A DNA stretch of 64,000 nt from JAIROC01 sp031553535 (GTDB lineage Bacteria > Bacteroidota > Bacteroidia > Bacteroidales > WCHB1-69), in the NCBI GenBank assembly GCA_031553535.1, contig JAVBLM010000024.1, forward strand, positions 1-64,000, written 5' to 3'. Position 1 is the stretch's first letter. Each line of letters begins with the position of its first letter. Under the pieces are notes generated by a model, which was given only the letters and a program-made list of their open reading frames with translations, was not told the DNA's origin and searched no databases. This document shows, piece after piece, positions 17,634-32,600 of this stretch. A program made the position numbers and the translations under genes.

Positions 17634-20600
17634 CTATTCAACAATTAGTTTCTTCACTCTGATATTTTGATCTTTCGTGATTACCCGTATAGTATAACTT
17701 CCGGCTGCATACCATGCACTAAGTTGGATTTGATCTCCCGTCATAGTATGTGTTTCCAGTAATTTACCCACTGCATCAAATACCTCTATAACTGCATTAT
17801 CAAGATATTCTCCGTCGAAGACGATCTTATATTCCCCTCCTCTTTGTACAGGGTTCGGGAAAAGAACTGTCTTATGGGCCTTAGCACGGTTAAGTGTTAT
17901 GGAACAACTTTCCTCATAAGAACCGTCTGCGAAATATGCACGTACACGATATGTTCCTACAAAACCATTCGGATCGGTATAATATTGTGAAGCACCATCC
18001 GTTGCAATAGCTACTCCATTCTTATACCATCTGAAACTTACATATTGGTTTCCAAAGTTAGGAACATAAAGTACATCATCCCACTTTTCTTCAACGGCCA
18101 GCTTGCTGGAAGAAACTTCTACCGTATCACTTACAGCAATTCCACAGCTTCCTGTTACTTCCACATAGTATTTACCTTCCAACTCTGAAGTGAACGGTTC
18201 AATATACGTGCTTGAAGTAGCTCCGGCTATCGCCATACCATTGTGATACCATTGATAAGATAGATTGTCTCCATCAGCCACTACCGATAATGAAAGATTA
18301 TCTTCCCCGTCACAAAGATTCAACGATGATACAGGTTGAGTAGTAATACGAGCCGGTTTCGATATCTGTATTCCAAATGGAACATTTTCCACACAGTTTC
18401 CTACCTGAACATGGATTATTCCATCAAAAATACCCGACTGTACATGTGACGGCAACACGATCTGTAGCGGAGACGCAGGTAGAAGAGTCGGTGTTGTTAT
18501 CGACTTGAAGCCTGCGTTCAACGACGCTGTAGAGAATGTTATCGTATAATACATCGTTGCCGTACTGGTAGTTGTGTATGGTATCAATACCGTTGAGTCT
18601 CCCGTACATGCATCGTTAAGATACGTAATCTCCAACTGTGCGGACGGTAATACATCAACCGTTACCAAAGAGGTTTCACTGCATATACCCACGGTTAACG
18701 TGAATTCATAGGTAACCGTTATCGTAGAACCGGAAGTATTATTCAATACCTCATTGATATACGGAGTATTTCCGCTGGATACGTTTCCACCATTAATATC
18801 CGGATCAGCAATACGTGTCCATGCATAGGTTACTCCCTGAACAAGGCTTGTAGCAGTATAGTTGAAGTTTGTTCCCGAACAAATTGTTCCTGCATGAGCT
18901 ATGCTATTCAACACCGGTGTCGGATTAACGGTAAAGGTAAAGTAAGTAGCATCACCGTCACAGATTCCGATCGTAGAAGAATAGTATCCTGCTGTTGCTT
19001 TATATACGGCAGAAAGTGTACGCTGCGTAGAATTGGTTACAGAAGCAATATTGATATCTCCTGTTCCTGCAAACGGCAGGTTACCGATAACATCCCCGGA
19101 AACATGTTCCCACTTATACTCATTACCCGTTCCGGTAAATTGAATCGACAGCGGATCGTGGTTACACAACTCCTGATCTGCTACAGCATCTATCGTAGTA
19201 TGCGGGTTAACAGTTATCAAGAATGTGTCTTTCGTATCACAAGTAAGATTATTAGCTGTATAATACGCCGTTACTTCATAGATTGCCGTATGTACAAAAC
19301 CTGTTGTATTTGTGGCTGTGAATGAAGGTAACGAACCTGTTCCACTATTTTTCAATCCTACCGAATCTCCTCCGATCCTGGTCCAAGAATAGGTCATTCC
19401 TGCAGTACCACTAAATTGGTATGCCGCCACAACTGTTCCTGGACAATACTCCATATCAGGAACACTACTCAAGACAGGCTCCGGATTTATCGTAATATTA
19501 AAGTATTTCGGAGTGCCGTAACTTGTTACTCCACGATAAGTAAACGTCGGAGTTACCTGATAAGTTAAAGTAATCGGACTTGATCCTTTATTAATCAAGA
19601 TACTATCCTGGATATTTCCGGTTCCGGTTGACGGGAATCCAACATAACTACCACTCGTACGCGTCCAGCTATACACTGTATTCTGTACTCTGCCTGTGAA
19701 AGAAACCGTATCTATAACTTGACCTGAACAAATTATCTGGTTATCATTATGGATATTCACATCCGGTGTCGGAAGGATTATTAGTTTGAAATATCCGGTA
19801 TCACTTGCATAACAAGATGCCGTACCTGTATTTGTAATAACTGTTGTATACATATACGTTGCTTCCTTAACAACCGTATCAGTATTTATTGCAGTAAAGC
19901 CTTGCATAATATTAACTCCGCTTTTCGGTAATCCTATAATGGTATCACCACTCACCCATGCCCAAATATAAGAGGCATTCGGCGTCGTTCCTGTAAACGT
20001 ATAGGAAGAAACGGTTGCGCCATTAACATATATCATATCTGCTACGGCACTCGGTAAGGCCGGTTTCGGAACTACTGTAATAACAACAGGCACAATGGCA
20101 CTTTTACAACCTGTGATTGTATCGGTAGACTGTAAATAGTATGTCTTCGTATGATGCGGTTCTATTTCAGAACTTGGCAATTGAATCTGTGCCAAATTAT
20201 CCGAATAATACTTCATAACACTATTCACAGACATCGTATCTATCGTTAATGCAAGATCAAACGACATGCTGTCACATACATCCATATTATCTGCTACAAA
20301 CGAAGGTGTATTACATGCTGTGTCTGTTAGGATCAACACATTCGACCATGCAGCACAGTTACCGTCTACCAATAACAGTTTGTATTTTCCTGCTATATTA
20401 GTTGTACATATCGGATCTGTCGTTAATAACGTCAACGTCATATCATCTCTGTACCAATAGTATTGAGGAGAACTATACATGGCTTCATTACGTAATGATA
20501 ATTTCACAGGATTTCCACCATATATTTTTCCGTTAGGTGTAGACGATGCGATTATCGGTTTATTAATATCCGTGTTAGTCTTCGTAACAGGAACAATAAC

Positions 20601-23600
20601 CGAGAATGCAGAACAGTTTCCGTCTATTACAAGAACCCTGTAGTTTCCACTATCTACAGCACTATAGTAGCTATGTGTTTCTCCCTGCAGAAGGGTACTT
20701 CCTCTATACCACTGATAAGTAGGATTAGTATATACACTTGTATTCGAAACCGACAAGAATACCACTCCCGTATCGCCGCAAATATTAAGACTTGCAGGTA
20801 AATATGCAACAACCGGTTTATCAAAATTATTGATTGTTTTAGTCAACGTAATTGTTGCAGATACTGCCGAACAGCTTCCATCAATCACATGTACAAAATA
20901 GTTACCTGCATCTTGTGTTTCATAGGATGACAGTGTATCATTTTGAACTATTCTATCTTCACGATACCAAACATACCTGGTGCTGCCTGGAGAATAAGAT
21001 GCTGTGTTTTTCACAGTTAACAATACACTTCCGTCCGGACCACAAATCACACCTGTTTGAGATGAGCTTAATACTACCGGTAGTGCAATATTGCTGTTAT
21101 TCTTAATCAGACGAATTGTATCTTCAGAGAATGCACTACAATCTCCATCTATTACATGAAGACGGTATAATCCTGAAGTTCTGGCCACATAAATGTGTTT
21201 ATTTTCACCCGGAATCAGTACATTATTCTTATACCATTGTATTGTAGGATTAGTATAATCTGTCTCATTGGTGAATGTTAAGATTACTACTCCTGTATCT
21301 CCACAGATTGTATTGCTGATCGGTGAACTGTTAAAGGTAGGAGGTTCTATGTTACCGGTACCCGATGTAATTGTATCCGATTTAGATCTTGAAGAACAAT
21401 TTCCATCTACAACCTGTACGAAATAGATTCCGGTCGTTAGCACTTCATAGTATGGCAATATACCATCCTGAACTTTTGCTGTACCTCTATACCAAATGTA
21501 ACGTGCATTCAGACCATAATCTCCGATATTGGCAACAGTCAACAGAATGCTTCCTCCCGTACATAGTTTTGAATTCGGAGAAGTGCTGATCAATCGAGGT
21601 ATCTCTATCGAACTGTTAGGATCTTTCGTTACCTTTATTGCAGTATCCGAAAGTGTACTACAAGTACCTTCTTTTATTCCTACACGATACGATCCCGTGT
21701 CATGTGCTTCGTAAATAACATCTGTTGCCCCGGAAATAGGTTTGTTATTTCTGTACCATTGGATACTCGGGTTCACATAATCATTTACATTTTCCAATGT
21801 CAACATTACGATGCCATTGTTACCGCATATCGTATTGCTAACCGGAACAGCGCTGATCAACGGTTTTTCTATGTTGCCTCCCGGCGTAATAGTTTCATCC
21901 CGTCCTGATCTGGCAGAACATTCACCATCTACAACCTGTACAAAATAGACTCCGGTTACCTTAACTTCATAATAAGGTATTATACTGTCTTGTACTAATT
22001 GATCTCCTCTATACCAAACATAACGTGCACCCTGGCCATAATCTCCGGTATTATCAACAACTAAGAGAATATTTCCTCCTGTACATAATTCGGTTGTTTG
22101 AGACTGGTTAAACAATATAGGAGGTTCAATACCCTTACTGTTATCTTTGGTAACTTTTACTTCCGGTGTTGAGAATGCGGTACAAGATCCTTCTGTTACA
22201 TGAATCTTATAATAACCACTATCTGTTGCTTCATAAAGAGCCTTCGTTTCTCCCGGAATAATCACATTGTTTTTGTACCATTGGTAAGTGGGGTTCGTAT
22301 AGGAACCGGCATTTGTTATGCGTAAAATAACCACTCCCGTTGTTCCGCAAACTTCGTTACTTTCGGGAATAGCAGTAATTATTGGTGTTGTGATACTTCC
22401 TCCCGATACAATTGTATCTGATTTAGACCTTGAAGAACAGTCTCCATCAACTACTTGAACATAATAAATTCCGGTAGCTTTCACCTCATAATACGACAGT
22501 GTACTATCTTGTATAATTGAATGTTCTTTATACCAAACGTATCTTGCATTTTGAGCATAATCGTTCGTATTAGATACACTCAATAAGATACTACCACCAT
22601 TACACAATTCTAATGTCGGTGAAGAGCTTAATAATACAGGTTTCTTTATATCTCCATTGATGTCGTACCGTACTCTTATCGTATCTGAGAACGATCCGCA
22701 CTCTCCATCCTGAATATAAACTTTATAAACACCTGTATCTGCTATATGGACTTCGTATGTTTCAAATATTGCATCCGGAATAACCTTATTATCTTTATAC
22801 CATTGGATACTTATACTTCCATATTGGTCTTTGTTGGCCAACTGTAGTATGATCGTACCGTCCGGTCCGCATATAACCTGACCACCAGATACACTGCTGA
22901 TCTGTGCCGGAATAATAATTCCCCCGGATTTGATCGTATCAGGTCTGGATACGGAAGAACAACTACCTTCTATTACCTGTACAAAGTAGATACCCGGTTG
23001 TTTTGTTAAATAGGAAGAACTTGTATCATTTTGTACAATACCTGTATCATTAAACCAAATATAAGTAGCATTTTGATAATCTGAAGAGTTCGACACATGA
23101 TATGTTATCTCTCCTCCGATACATATAGTACTGCTATTGGGTTGTTTTGACAAGATCGGAGTCCCTATATTACTATTGCCTTTCTTCGTTACACGGATCG
23201 AATCCGATACCGATGAACAAATACCATCTATTACCTGCACACGGTAAATACCGGAATCTAACGCATTGTAGTAATTATTAGTAGCGCCGGTAATCATACT
23301 TCCGTTCTTATACCATTGGTAGGTTACATTTGTACTGTATGCACTTCCATTGGTTACACGCATCAAGATAGAACCATTCGTCTGGCAGATATTCGTGTCG
23401 CCTGATGTACTTACTATATTCGGTTTTGTGATCGGAGTAGAGGCACTGTTCTCTTCTACCGTTATAGGTGCTGATTCAGAAGAACAACTACCTTCAACTA
23501 CCTGTACAAAATAATCGCCTGCTACCGTTACTGCATATGACGGACTCATACTGCTTTGTACTATACCCGTGTCATTGAACCATTGGTATATCGAACTGGT

Positions 23601-26600
23601 AGAGTAATTTGTCGTGTTGGTAACATAAATAACAACACTTCCCGATTCCTCGCAGATCATTCCATTGGTAGGATATTTTGCCAACAACGGACGTCTTATA
23701 CTTCCTGTACCTTCCTTGGTTACCTTGATAGAATCCGATATCGAAGAACATATACCATCTCTTACCATGATGCGGTATTCACCACTATCTGTTGTCGAAT
23801 AGATACGTCCTGTCGCTCCAGGCACCAAGATATTGTTCTTATACCATTGATAGGTGGCTGATGTGCTATAATCATCTCCATTTATCAATCGCATTACAAT
23901 CGATCCCCTGTTTACCGGGCAGATATTCGTCTCTCCGGATGTAGACACAATCAGAGGTAACTCTATAGTATTGGTCGAACTGGAAATCTGAGAAGGAGCA
24001 GATACAGACGTACAACTGCCTTCTACTACCTGTACTAAATAAGTTCCTGCTTCTTTTGCTATATAAGTAGGCTCAATTCCTCTGGCTACTACATGATTGT
24101 TGTAATACCAGATATATTCTGATCCGGCATTGTATATGCTTGCATTATTTACTGTTAGCAACACCCTGCCGGATCCTTCACAGATTTGACCGTTCAATGG
24201 GGTTTTTGTTAATACCGGTTTGATGATCAAACCAGTATTTTTATATACTTGTTTACCTTCCGAGGTAGAGGAACATTCCCCATTCATTACCTGGATGTGG
24301 TAATACCCTGAATCCGTAGCATTATAGATAATAGTTGTTGCGCCGGATATCGCGATACCATTACGGTACCATTGATATGTAGAACCCGAATGGCTTAACG
24401 TATCTTTCAACCATAGCATTACCGAACCGGCCTGGGGGACATCACCCGCACAGATTTCATAACCACCCGATACTGACTCTATCTCGGCCAAAGGTGCGCT
24501 GTTGTTTGACAACTCTATCGTATCTACTCTCGATACTGAACTGCATAAGCCGTCTATTACTTCTACATAGTATTTACCTGAAGTGGTAGCCTCATAAGTA
24601 ATCTTCTTATCCTGTTGTACGATGATACTGTCGCGGAACCACATGTATACTGCATTCGAAGAGTAAGATCCCGGATTGCTGATTGTATACACGATACTTC
24701 CTCCTAAACAGATCATCTTCGTATCCGGTTGTTTACTATATTGAGGTTGTGTGATTGAAGTCGTACCGGTTTTCGTGATACGGATAGAATCAGACATCGA
24801 AGAACAACTGCCGTCTATAACCATGATACGATAGTGGCCACTGTCTACCACAGTATATACCGTAGAGGTCGCACCTACGATCGGTACATTATTCTTATAC
24901 CATTGGTAAAGGGCACCACTGCCAAATAAGTTTTGATTGTTTAAACGTAAGACTACAGAACCGTCTCCCTGACATAAGTTTGTACCTGCTGTCGATACAA
25001 TTACTGGACGGTCTATCGTACTTGTATTATCCTTCAACGTATCAAAGCCTGATATCGAACTACATGTTCCTGAAACCACTTCAACGTAATAAACACCCGA
25101 ACGGCTCGCACGGTAGTATGACAGCGTATCACTTTGGATCAGCGCATTTCCACGGAACCAGTTGTATCTTGCATTACCATATACCGAGGCATTCGATACA
25201 TAATAATATACATCTCCGCCTACACACAAGTCTCCCTGTTGTGGAATACGGGACAATACCGGATTTACAATATTGCCGCTGCCGTCTTTCGTGATCCTGA
25301 TCTCATTCGATACTGAAGAACAACTGCCGTTGATGACTTCTAATATATATCGCCCACTATCACGGGCTATATACAATGTCGTATCTGCACCCGATATCGC
25401 TACATTGTTCTTATACCATTGATAGGTGGCATTGTTGCCATAACTAACAGTTGGTGACAACATTAATACAATGCCGTCTTCACTCTGGCCCTGGCATATG
25501 TTTGTATTACCCGAAGTAGATACTATCACGGCAGGATCGATCGATGAAAGACTCTGTCTTACCGTATCATTGGTGGAATGAGCCGTACACTCTCCATCTA
25601 CGACCTGTACATAGTAGATACCCGGGGTTTTTGCAACGTATACAGATAGCGAACTATCCTGTACGATCGAACTACCCAAATACCACACATAACGTGCATC
25701 ATTGCTATAATCACCCGTGTTGTTTACTCGCAACAGGATACTTCCGCCATAACATAACATCAAGCCCGGAGAAGAACTAACCACCTTCGGAGCCTTGATA
25801 TCACCATTGATGTCAAAGTATACACCCATTGTATCCGAGAACGCACTGCATGCACCGTCTTTTATATATACCCTGTAGATACCCGTATCTTTTACCTCTA
25901 CTTTATAGTGCTCTGATACCGCACCCGCTATCAGCTTGTTGTTTTTATACCATTGGATAGCGATATTTCCATAAGAGCTATAGTTCGACAACTCTAAAAT
26001 TACAGAGCCTTCTACGCCACAGATAACCTGGCCTCCCGATACGCTTGCTATCACTGGTGGAACAACAGTGCCGCCTGGATAGATTTCTTTCGGAGTAGAT
26101 ACACTGCTGCACATATCATCCAGAATAACCTGTACACGGTATTCTCCATCCTCTGTAGCTTCATATACTGCCAATGTATCATCCTGTACCACTTCTGTAC
26201 CTTTATACCAGATATATTGCGGAGAAAAACCAAAATAATCTCCCGTATTGTCTACGCTCAATAAAACGCTTCCACCTGTACATAAGGTATCTCCGGAAGC
26301 AAAGAGGATAGGACGCTCCATCAACGAATTATTACTCTTAACACGCAACGTATCCGAGAATGACGTACAACTGCCTTCCATCACCTGAACCCGGTACAAA
26401 CCTGCTACTTCTGCAAAATAAACACTGTCCGTGCCTTGGGTTGTGATTGGCACGTAATTACGATACCACTGATAGGTAGCATTCGTGTATACGGCACTGT
26501 TGCTTACTGTCAATACCACTACACCTCTTTCTCCACATATTTCGTTAGTAACCGGACGGGATGTCACCACCGGGGCTACTATGCCACTGCCATTACCCGG

Positions 26601-29600
26601 TTCTATACGCGTGCTGTCCCAGGACGAACATAAGCCTTCGGTTACTTCCACCATATACAACCCTGCTACCGTAGCATCGTAATGCCACATAGTATCCCGC
26701 TGGATCAGCGTATCATTGCGGAACCACGTATATACTGGTGAAGTATAATCACTTCTATTGGATACATACAAGTAAACAATACCATCGCCTGCGCATAAAT
26801 CGGAGTTCAAAGGATTACGTACCAAGATCGGGTTGCTTATCACACTGCCGTCTTGTGTCACCCGGATGGAATCCGATACACTGCTACAGGAACCGTCTTC
26901 TACCTGGATACGGTAATCTGATGGGGTATATACATTCAACGTATAGTTGTTTTCTCCAACCAACAGCGTATCATTGCGATACCATGTATAAACAGGGGAA
27001 CTGTAATCTGTCTCGTTCGTTAAATATAATGTTACAATACCATTCGTGCCGCAAAGGTTTGTTCCGGATAATGAAGCTATTTTCGCTTCCTTGATAGACG
27101 TATTGCCCATCTTTACCGTGTCTATGTCTGATACGGAACTGCAATGGCCTTCGATTACCTGTACCCAGTACGTGCCCGTATCTTGTACAATATAGATCGG
27201 TTTATCCGAACGTTGTACCACCCAAGAACCATGGTACCATACATACTCGGTGCCCATGCTGTAAATACTGCTGTTGCTTACCGATAAGATAAAACTGCCT
27301 GATCCCGAACATAAATCCATGCCTGACGAAGAACGGGATAATAACGGCGTTTCTATATCTCCTACTACCTTGTAGATAGTATCTGGAAGCGACGCCTGAG
27401 AGTTAAAACCTGTATCTGTTACGATTACCGTATAGATACCTGCTACCTTGGCTATATATACCGAAGAGTCTCCTCCTGCTAACTGACTGCCATTATTGAA
27501 CCATCTGTAAATCGGCGATACATACTCATGTGTATTGGTAACTGTCAATACCACTGATCCCTCATTACCGCAGATCGTATCACTGGGTGATACATGAACG
27601 ATAGGACGAGGTACCCTGGCTTCTGTCGAACGGATCGTATCTCCTGCAGAGATCGACGAACAGCCATTGTCTTCCGTTACTAATACATAATATACCCCTG
27701 TTTCGGTTGCTACATAACTCGTACCAATACCTACCTTCGTATCTTCCTTGTACCATGCATATGTTGCATTAGTGAAATCTCCCGTGTTGCTTACATTAAT
27801 CGTAACACTCCCGCCACTACCAACGATGATACCATCCGGTGGGAATAAGCTCGTTAACGGGGTATGGATCAATCCACTCGTCTCTATAATATTTATACTG
27901 TCAGAATACGTTGTACAACTGCCTTCCATTACCTTGATACGGTAGGAACCGCCTGTCGTGGCTACATATATCTTTCCGGTTGCATTTGCTATCAACGTAT
28001 CATTGCGATACCATTGATACGTCGCATTGCTATAATCCGTATCATTATCCAGTGAAATCACTGCTACTCCTGTGTCTCCACAGATCGTACGTGTATTTGT
28101 GCTGATCAAAGCAGGATCAATAGTGGTGCTGCCCAGATTTACCGTATCTATATCAGAGATCGAACTACAGCCATCTGCTACTACCTCTACTGAATAATGC
28201 CCTGAAGCATCTACATACAATACCGGGGAATTTCCGCTCTGAACAATACCCGTATCATTGTGCCAATGGTAAATAGCATTCGTATAAGAATTAGCATTGC
28301 TCACCGATAACTTAATAACTCCCGACCCCAAACATAAAGCCAACGGACGGGGAGGATCAGATACCAATACTGGCTTAACTATATTACCACTGCCGTCTTT
28401 CGTTAAACGGATGGAATCCGATATCGACGAACATAAGCCTGCTACTACTATCTGTAAACGGTAATCCCCTGCCTCAGTAGCGGTATAGCTCATCTGCGTC
28501 CCGTTAATCGTGATCGCTGTATCATTGCGGTACCATTGGTACGATAACAACTGACCCGTATAAACTGAACTGTTGTTCAAACGCAATACGATCGTCCCTT
28601 CCGGAGAACAAATGTTCGTCCCGCCCGAAGTGCTTACGATAACCGGTTGCGTTACCGGGCTGCTGTTGGACTTCAACGTATCCTGTACTGATACAGAACT
28701 ACAGCTGCCTTCTATTACCTGTACAAAATAGATACCATTGCTCTTTGTCCGGTAATATGGCTCACCACTCGTTTTTACAATACCGGTATCCTTGAACCAA
28801 ATATATGTTGCACTATTATAAGAGGCACTGTTGCTTACATAATAATATACTTCCCCATCCCCATCACAGATGTATTCTATATGTGGCGGGATTTTCGATA
28901 AGACGGGCTGGTCTATATTACCATTGCCGTCTTTTGTTACTCGGATCGAATCCGATACCGACGAACAGATACCATCTATTACCTGCACACGGTAAATGCC
29001 GGAGTCTAACGCATTGTAATAATTAGTAGTAGCGCCACTGATTGCTACATTATTTTTATACCATTGATAGTTCATTCCTTCGAATAAACTTCCATTGGTT
29101 ACTCTCATCAAGATAGATCCATTATTTTGACAAATATTAGTTCCGTTTGATGTACTTGTAATAATTGGTTTATTAATATTACTTGTATTCTTAATAACAT
29201 TTTCTACTAATGATAAAGCTGCACAATCCCCATCCCTTACAAGAATCTGATATTTGCCGGAATCTGTTGCTAAATAAGTTAATCCTGTTTCATTCGGTAT
29301 TTCATAACCATTCTTAACCCAAGAGAATGTTGCACCCGAGAATTTTGATGAATTGGTAAAAGTTAAAAGAACACTACCTTCATCTCCGCAAATTACTCCA
29401 TTTTCAGGACTTCTTGCAATTACAGGCTTTTCTGTAAACGAGCCATTATCCAATACTACTGTCTCTGGATTTGAATATAAATCACAGCGATTATTATTTG
29501 TTAACGAAATATCAGCTGTAACTCTTATTCTATATTCTCCTGCTTCTGTAACTTCCATAGTAGGAGTAGTATCTGCTAATAATGTATTCCCTTTATACCA

Positions 29601-32600
29601 TTGATAAGTAGGATTAACATAAGCCGACACATTGTTTAATTGGATCAATACTGAACCATAAGGTTCGCATACTTTTCCACTGGTTGGAATCATTGCTAAT
29701 TCAGGAAGTGCAATTATACATGATGTTTCCTGTACCCTAAATGTATCCGACCATCTTGCACAATTATTATTTTCAACCACTAATAATTGATACAACCCTT
29801 CTGTAGTTGCCGTATATATCGGACTTACTGCCCCTGCTATTGGAAGGGTATCTTTATACCATTGATAAGTAGGATTAGTATAAGCCGTTGTATTTGTTAA
29901 TGTAAGTACCGCTGAACTCGAACCTAAAACAATTTTACCATCAGAAGGAACCATTGTTACCTGAGGTTCTGCTATAGAAGGCACACTCTGCATCCGTACT
30001 TTAAAAGTATCAGATATTGCAACACATTGATCACTTGTTACCAATAAATAATAATCCCCGTCTTGATATGCCGAGAATACAATATGGTTTGCTCCCGCAA
30101 CTACTGCATTTCCATTATACCATTGATAAGTTACAGAAGAAAGACCAGTATAGTCTATTTCATTTTCTAACTGTAATACTACAACCCCGTCACTTCCACA
30201 GATAATATTGGTTGTTGGATAATTGCCGACAATCGGTTTATTAATAGAACCACTTCCACTTTCTACATCAACATCTATCGACCGGGTAATACATTGCCCA
30301 TCCATTACAATAACAAAATATTTACCTGTTATATCAACTATAACAAACGAATCTGTTAAAGATGTCTGAAGGGTATCATTTCTAAACCATTTGAAAGTTG
30401 GGTTTGTATAAGCAGCAACATTGTTGATCCCTATATATACCTTTCCTCCTGTACATATTTCTGCTGAAGCAGGAAATATATCTAACTTCGGTTCTTTTAT
30501 TGTACCTGTTGTTCCTGTCTTTTTCACATCTATCGATGAGGACTCCGCAGCACAACCATCTATTTCTACCATTACTTTATACGAACCTGAATCCCTAACT
30601 TCATAAATAGGACGATCGCTGTTTGCTATCGGAGCATTATCTTTAAACCATGTATATTTTATCGATATACCCGTATGTGTAGAAGTAACCTGTAAAATTA
30701 TCATTCCATCTTCTCCACATATATCCGTTTCCGAGTTAATAGAACTTATAGTAGGTGCATTGATAGAAGTACTGCTGATTGAAACATCTTGCGAATTTGA
30801 TTTATATGCACAACCACCTTCAACTACTATTACATGATATGTACCTGATGCAGCTGCATAATAATAAGCCCCCGAATTTGTAATCAAAGTATCTGCCCCA
30901 TACCACATAAATACAGGGTTAGTATAAGCATCCGCATTTGCGATATATAAATATACTTTCCCATCCCCTGCACATAAATTTCCACTCGCCGGAATAGAAA
31001 CCAGACTTGGTTGAGGTTGTAAACTTGATGTCTTCTTAATATTTATAATATTGGAAAACTCCGATGTTCCGGAAACTATATATGTTAATTCACATTTATA
31101 ACCATCCGGTTCATTCACAAAAAGAATAGAGTCTGTTGCTCCACTGATCGGAGTATCTTCCCTATACCATTGATATGTTGCAAAACCCAAGGCGGGGTCA
31201 GGCGAAACCACAGACAATTTCACTACACCATAATCTCCACAAATAAAATCCGAAGGGTATTCTTCAATAACAGGAGAAGATCCTACTGTCACTGTAAATT
31301 TACAAGAGTCTTCGTTTCCATTTGCATCAATTGCTATCCATTTTACTGTTGTTTCTCCTAAGTAAAATTTAGCACCTGCCAACGATGTATTAGAAACACC
31401 CGACTGATTAATATTATGGGTTAAAGTTATAACTCCGGAACAATTATCTGTAGCAGTGGCATCAAATTCTGTTCCACTTACTATATAATAATCTTGTCCT
31501 GATATTGGTGGCTCATTCTGATTGCCCACACATGAAAGCATTGGAGTCTGGTGATCTTTTACTACAATAATAAATTCACAAGAATCTATACTACAATCAT
31601 TATATGCAACTACTTTTACTGTTGTTGAACCCAAGTTGAAGTTTTCTCCACTTCCGGTACCTGAACCTGAACCTGTGGTTGAACCTGAAAACTCATACCT
31701 ATACGAAACATTTGTTCCAGCACCAGGAGATATATTGGAAGTATAATTAACAGCAGCATAACAAACATCCTGTTCTGTAGGAACATCTGCATAAACCGTA
31801 TTTGCAGGACATGTCAATGCAATCGGAGTATTCACTACTCTAATATTTATTGACATGGAATCAGAACCACAAGAATTTGTAACTACCAATTTTAACACTT
31901 TCCCATTATCCGACGCTGACAATATAGGATTATTCAATGACGCTCCATTGCCTACCACTACTCCATCTAACGTCCATACATAAGAAATAATAGGTGATCC
32001 ATGAGGATCTACAACAACACTGGCTGTTAATGGATGCCCTATACAATAAGATAAAAGATAAGTAGTATCCGTAATCTCCGGAGCATCGTATACATTAATC
32101 TTAATTCCATTACTAAAGATTTGACTGTTCCCGCATAATGACGTCGCTTCATATTGAAGTACCTGTCCAGAATCTGCCAATGTTAAAAATTTTGTTGAAA
32201 GATCATTAATAACAGAACCTCCAAAAATCCATTTTCCGGAGTTTGCTACAACCGCATCCCAATCATTTGCCCAAGCTACTGCATCTTCCAAGGTTTGGCC
32301 TGCGCAAAATACAATATCTGAAGTATCTAAAACATTAATGAAAAACTTCTGCCAGCAATCGCTTGACGATACCGCATAATAAGAATTTTTCCCCGCTGAT
32401 TTAGGGAAACCATTCGAAGATGTATATTCTACAGAACCGGATATTGGTAAACCGGTACTTGTATTGATCGTATCGTAATACCTTGAACCGAAAGGATAAT
32501 TAGAACTTATATCCGATACCGGAATTGTTGCTCCCAATGAGAGATCTTCCAGGTAAACAAATTGCCTGAATTCCTGACCCGAAGAAATACAATTAGCAAC

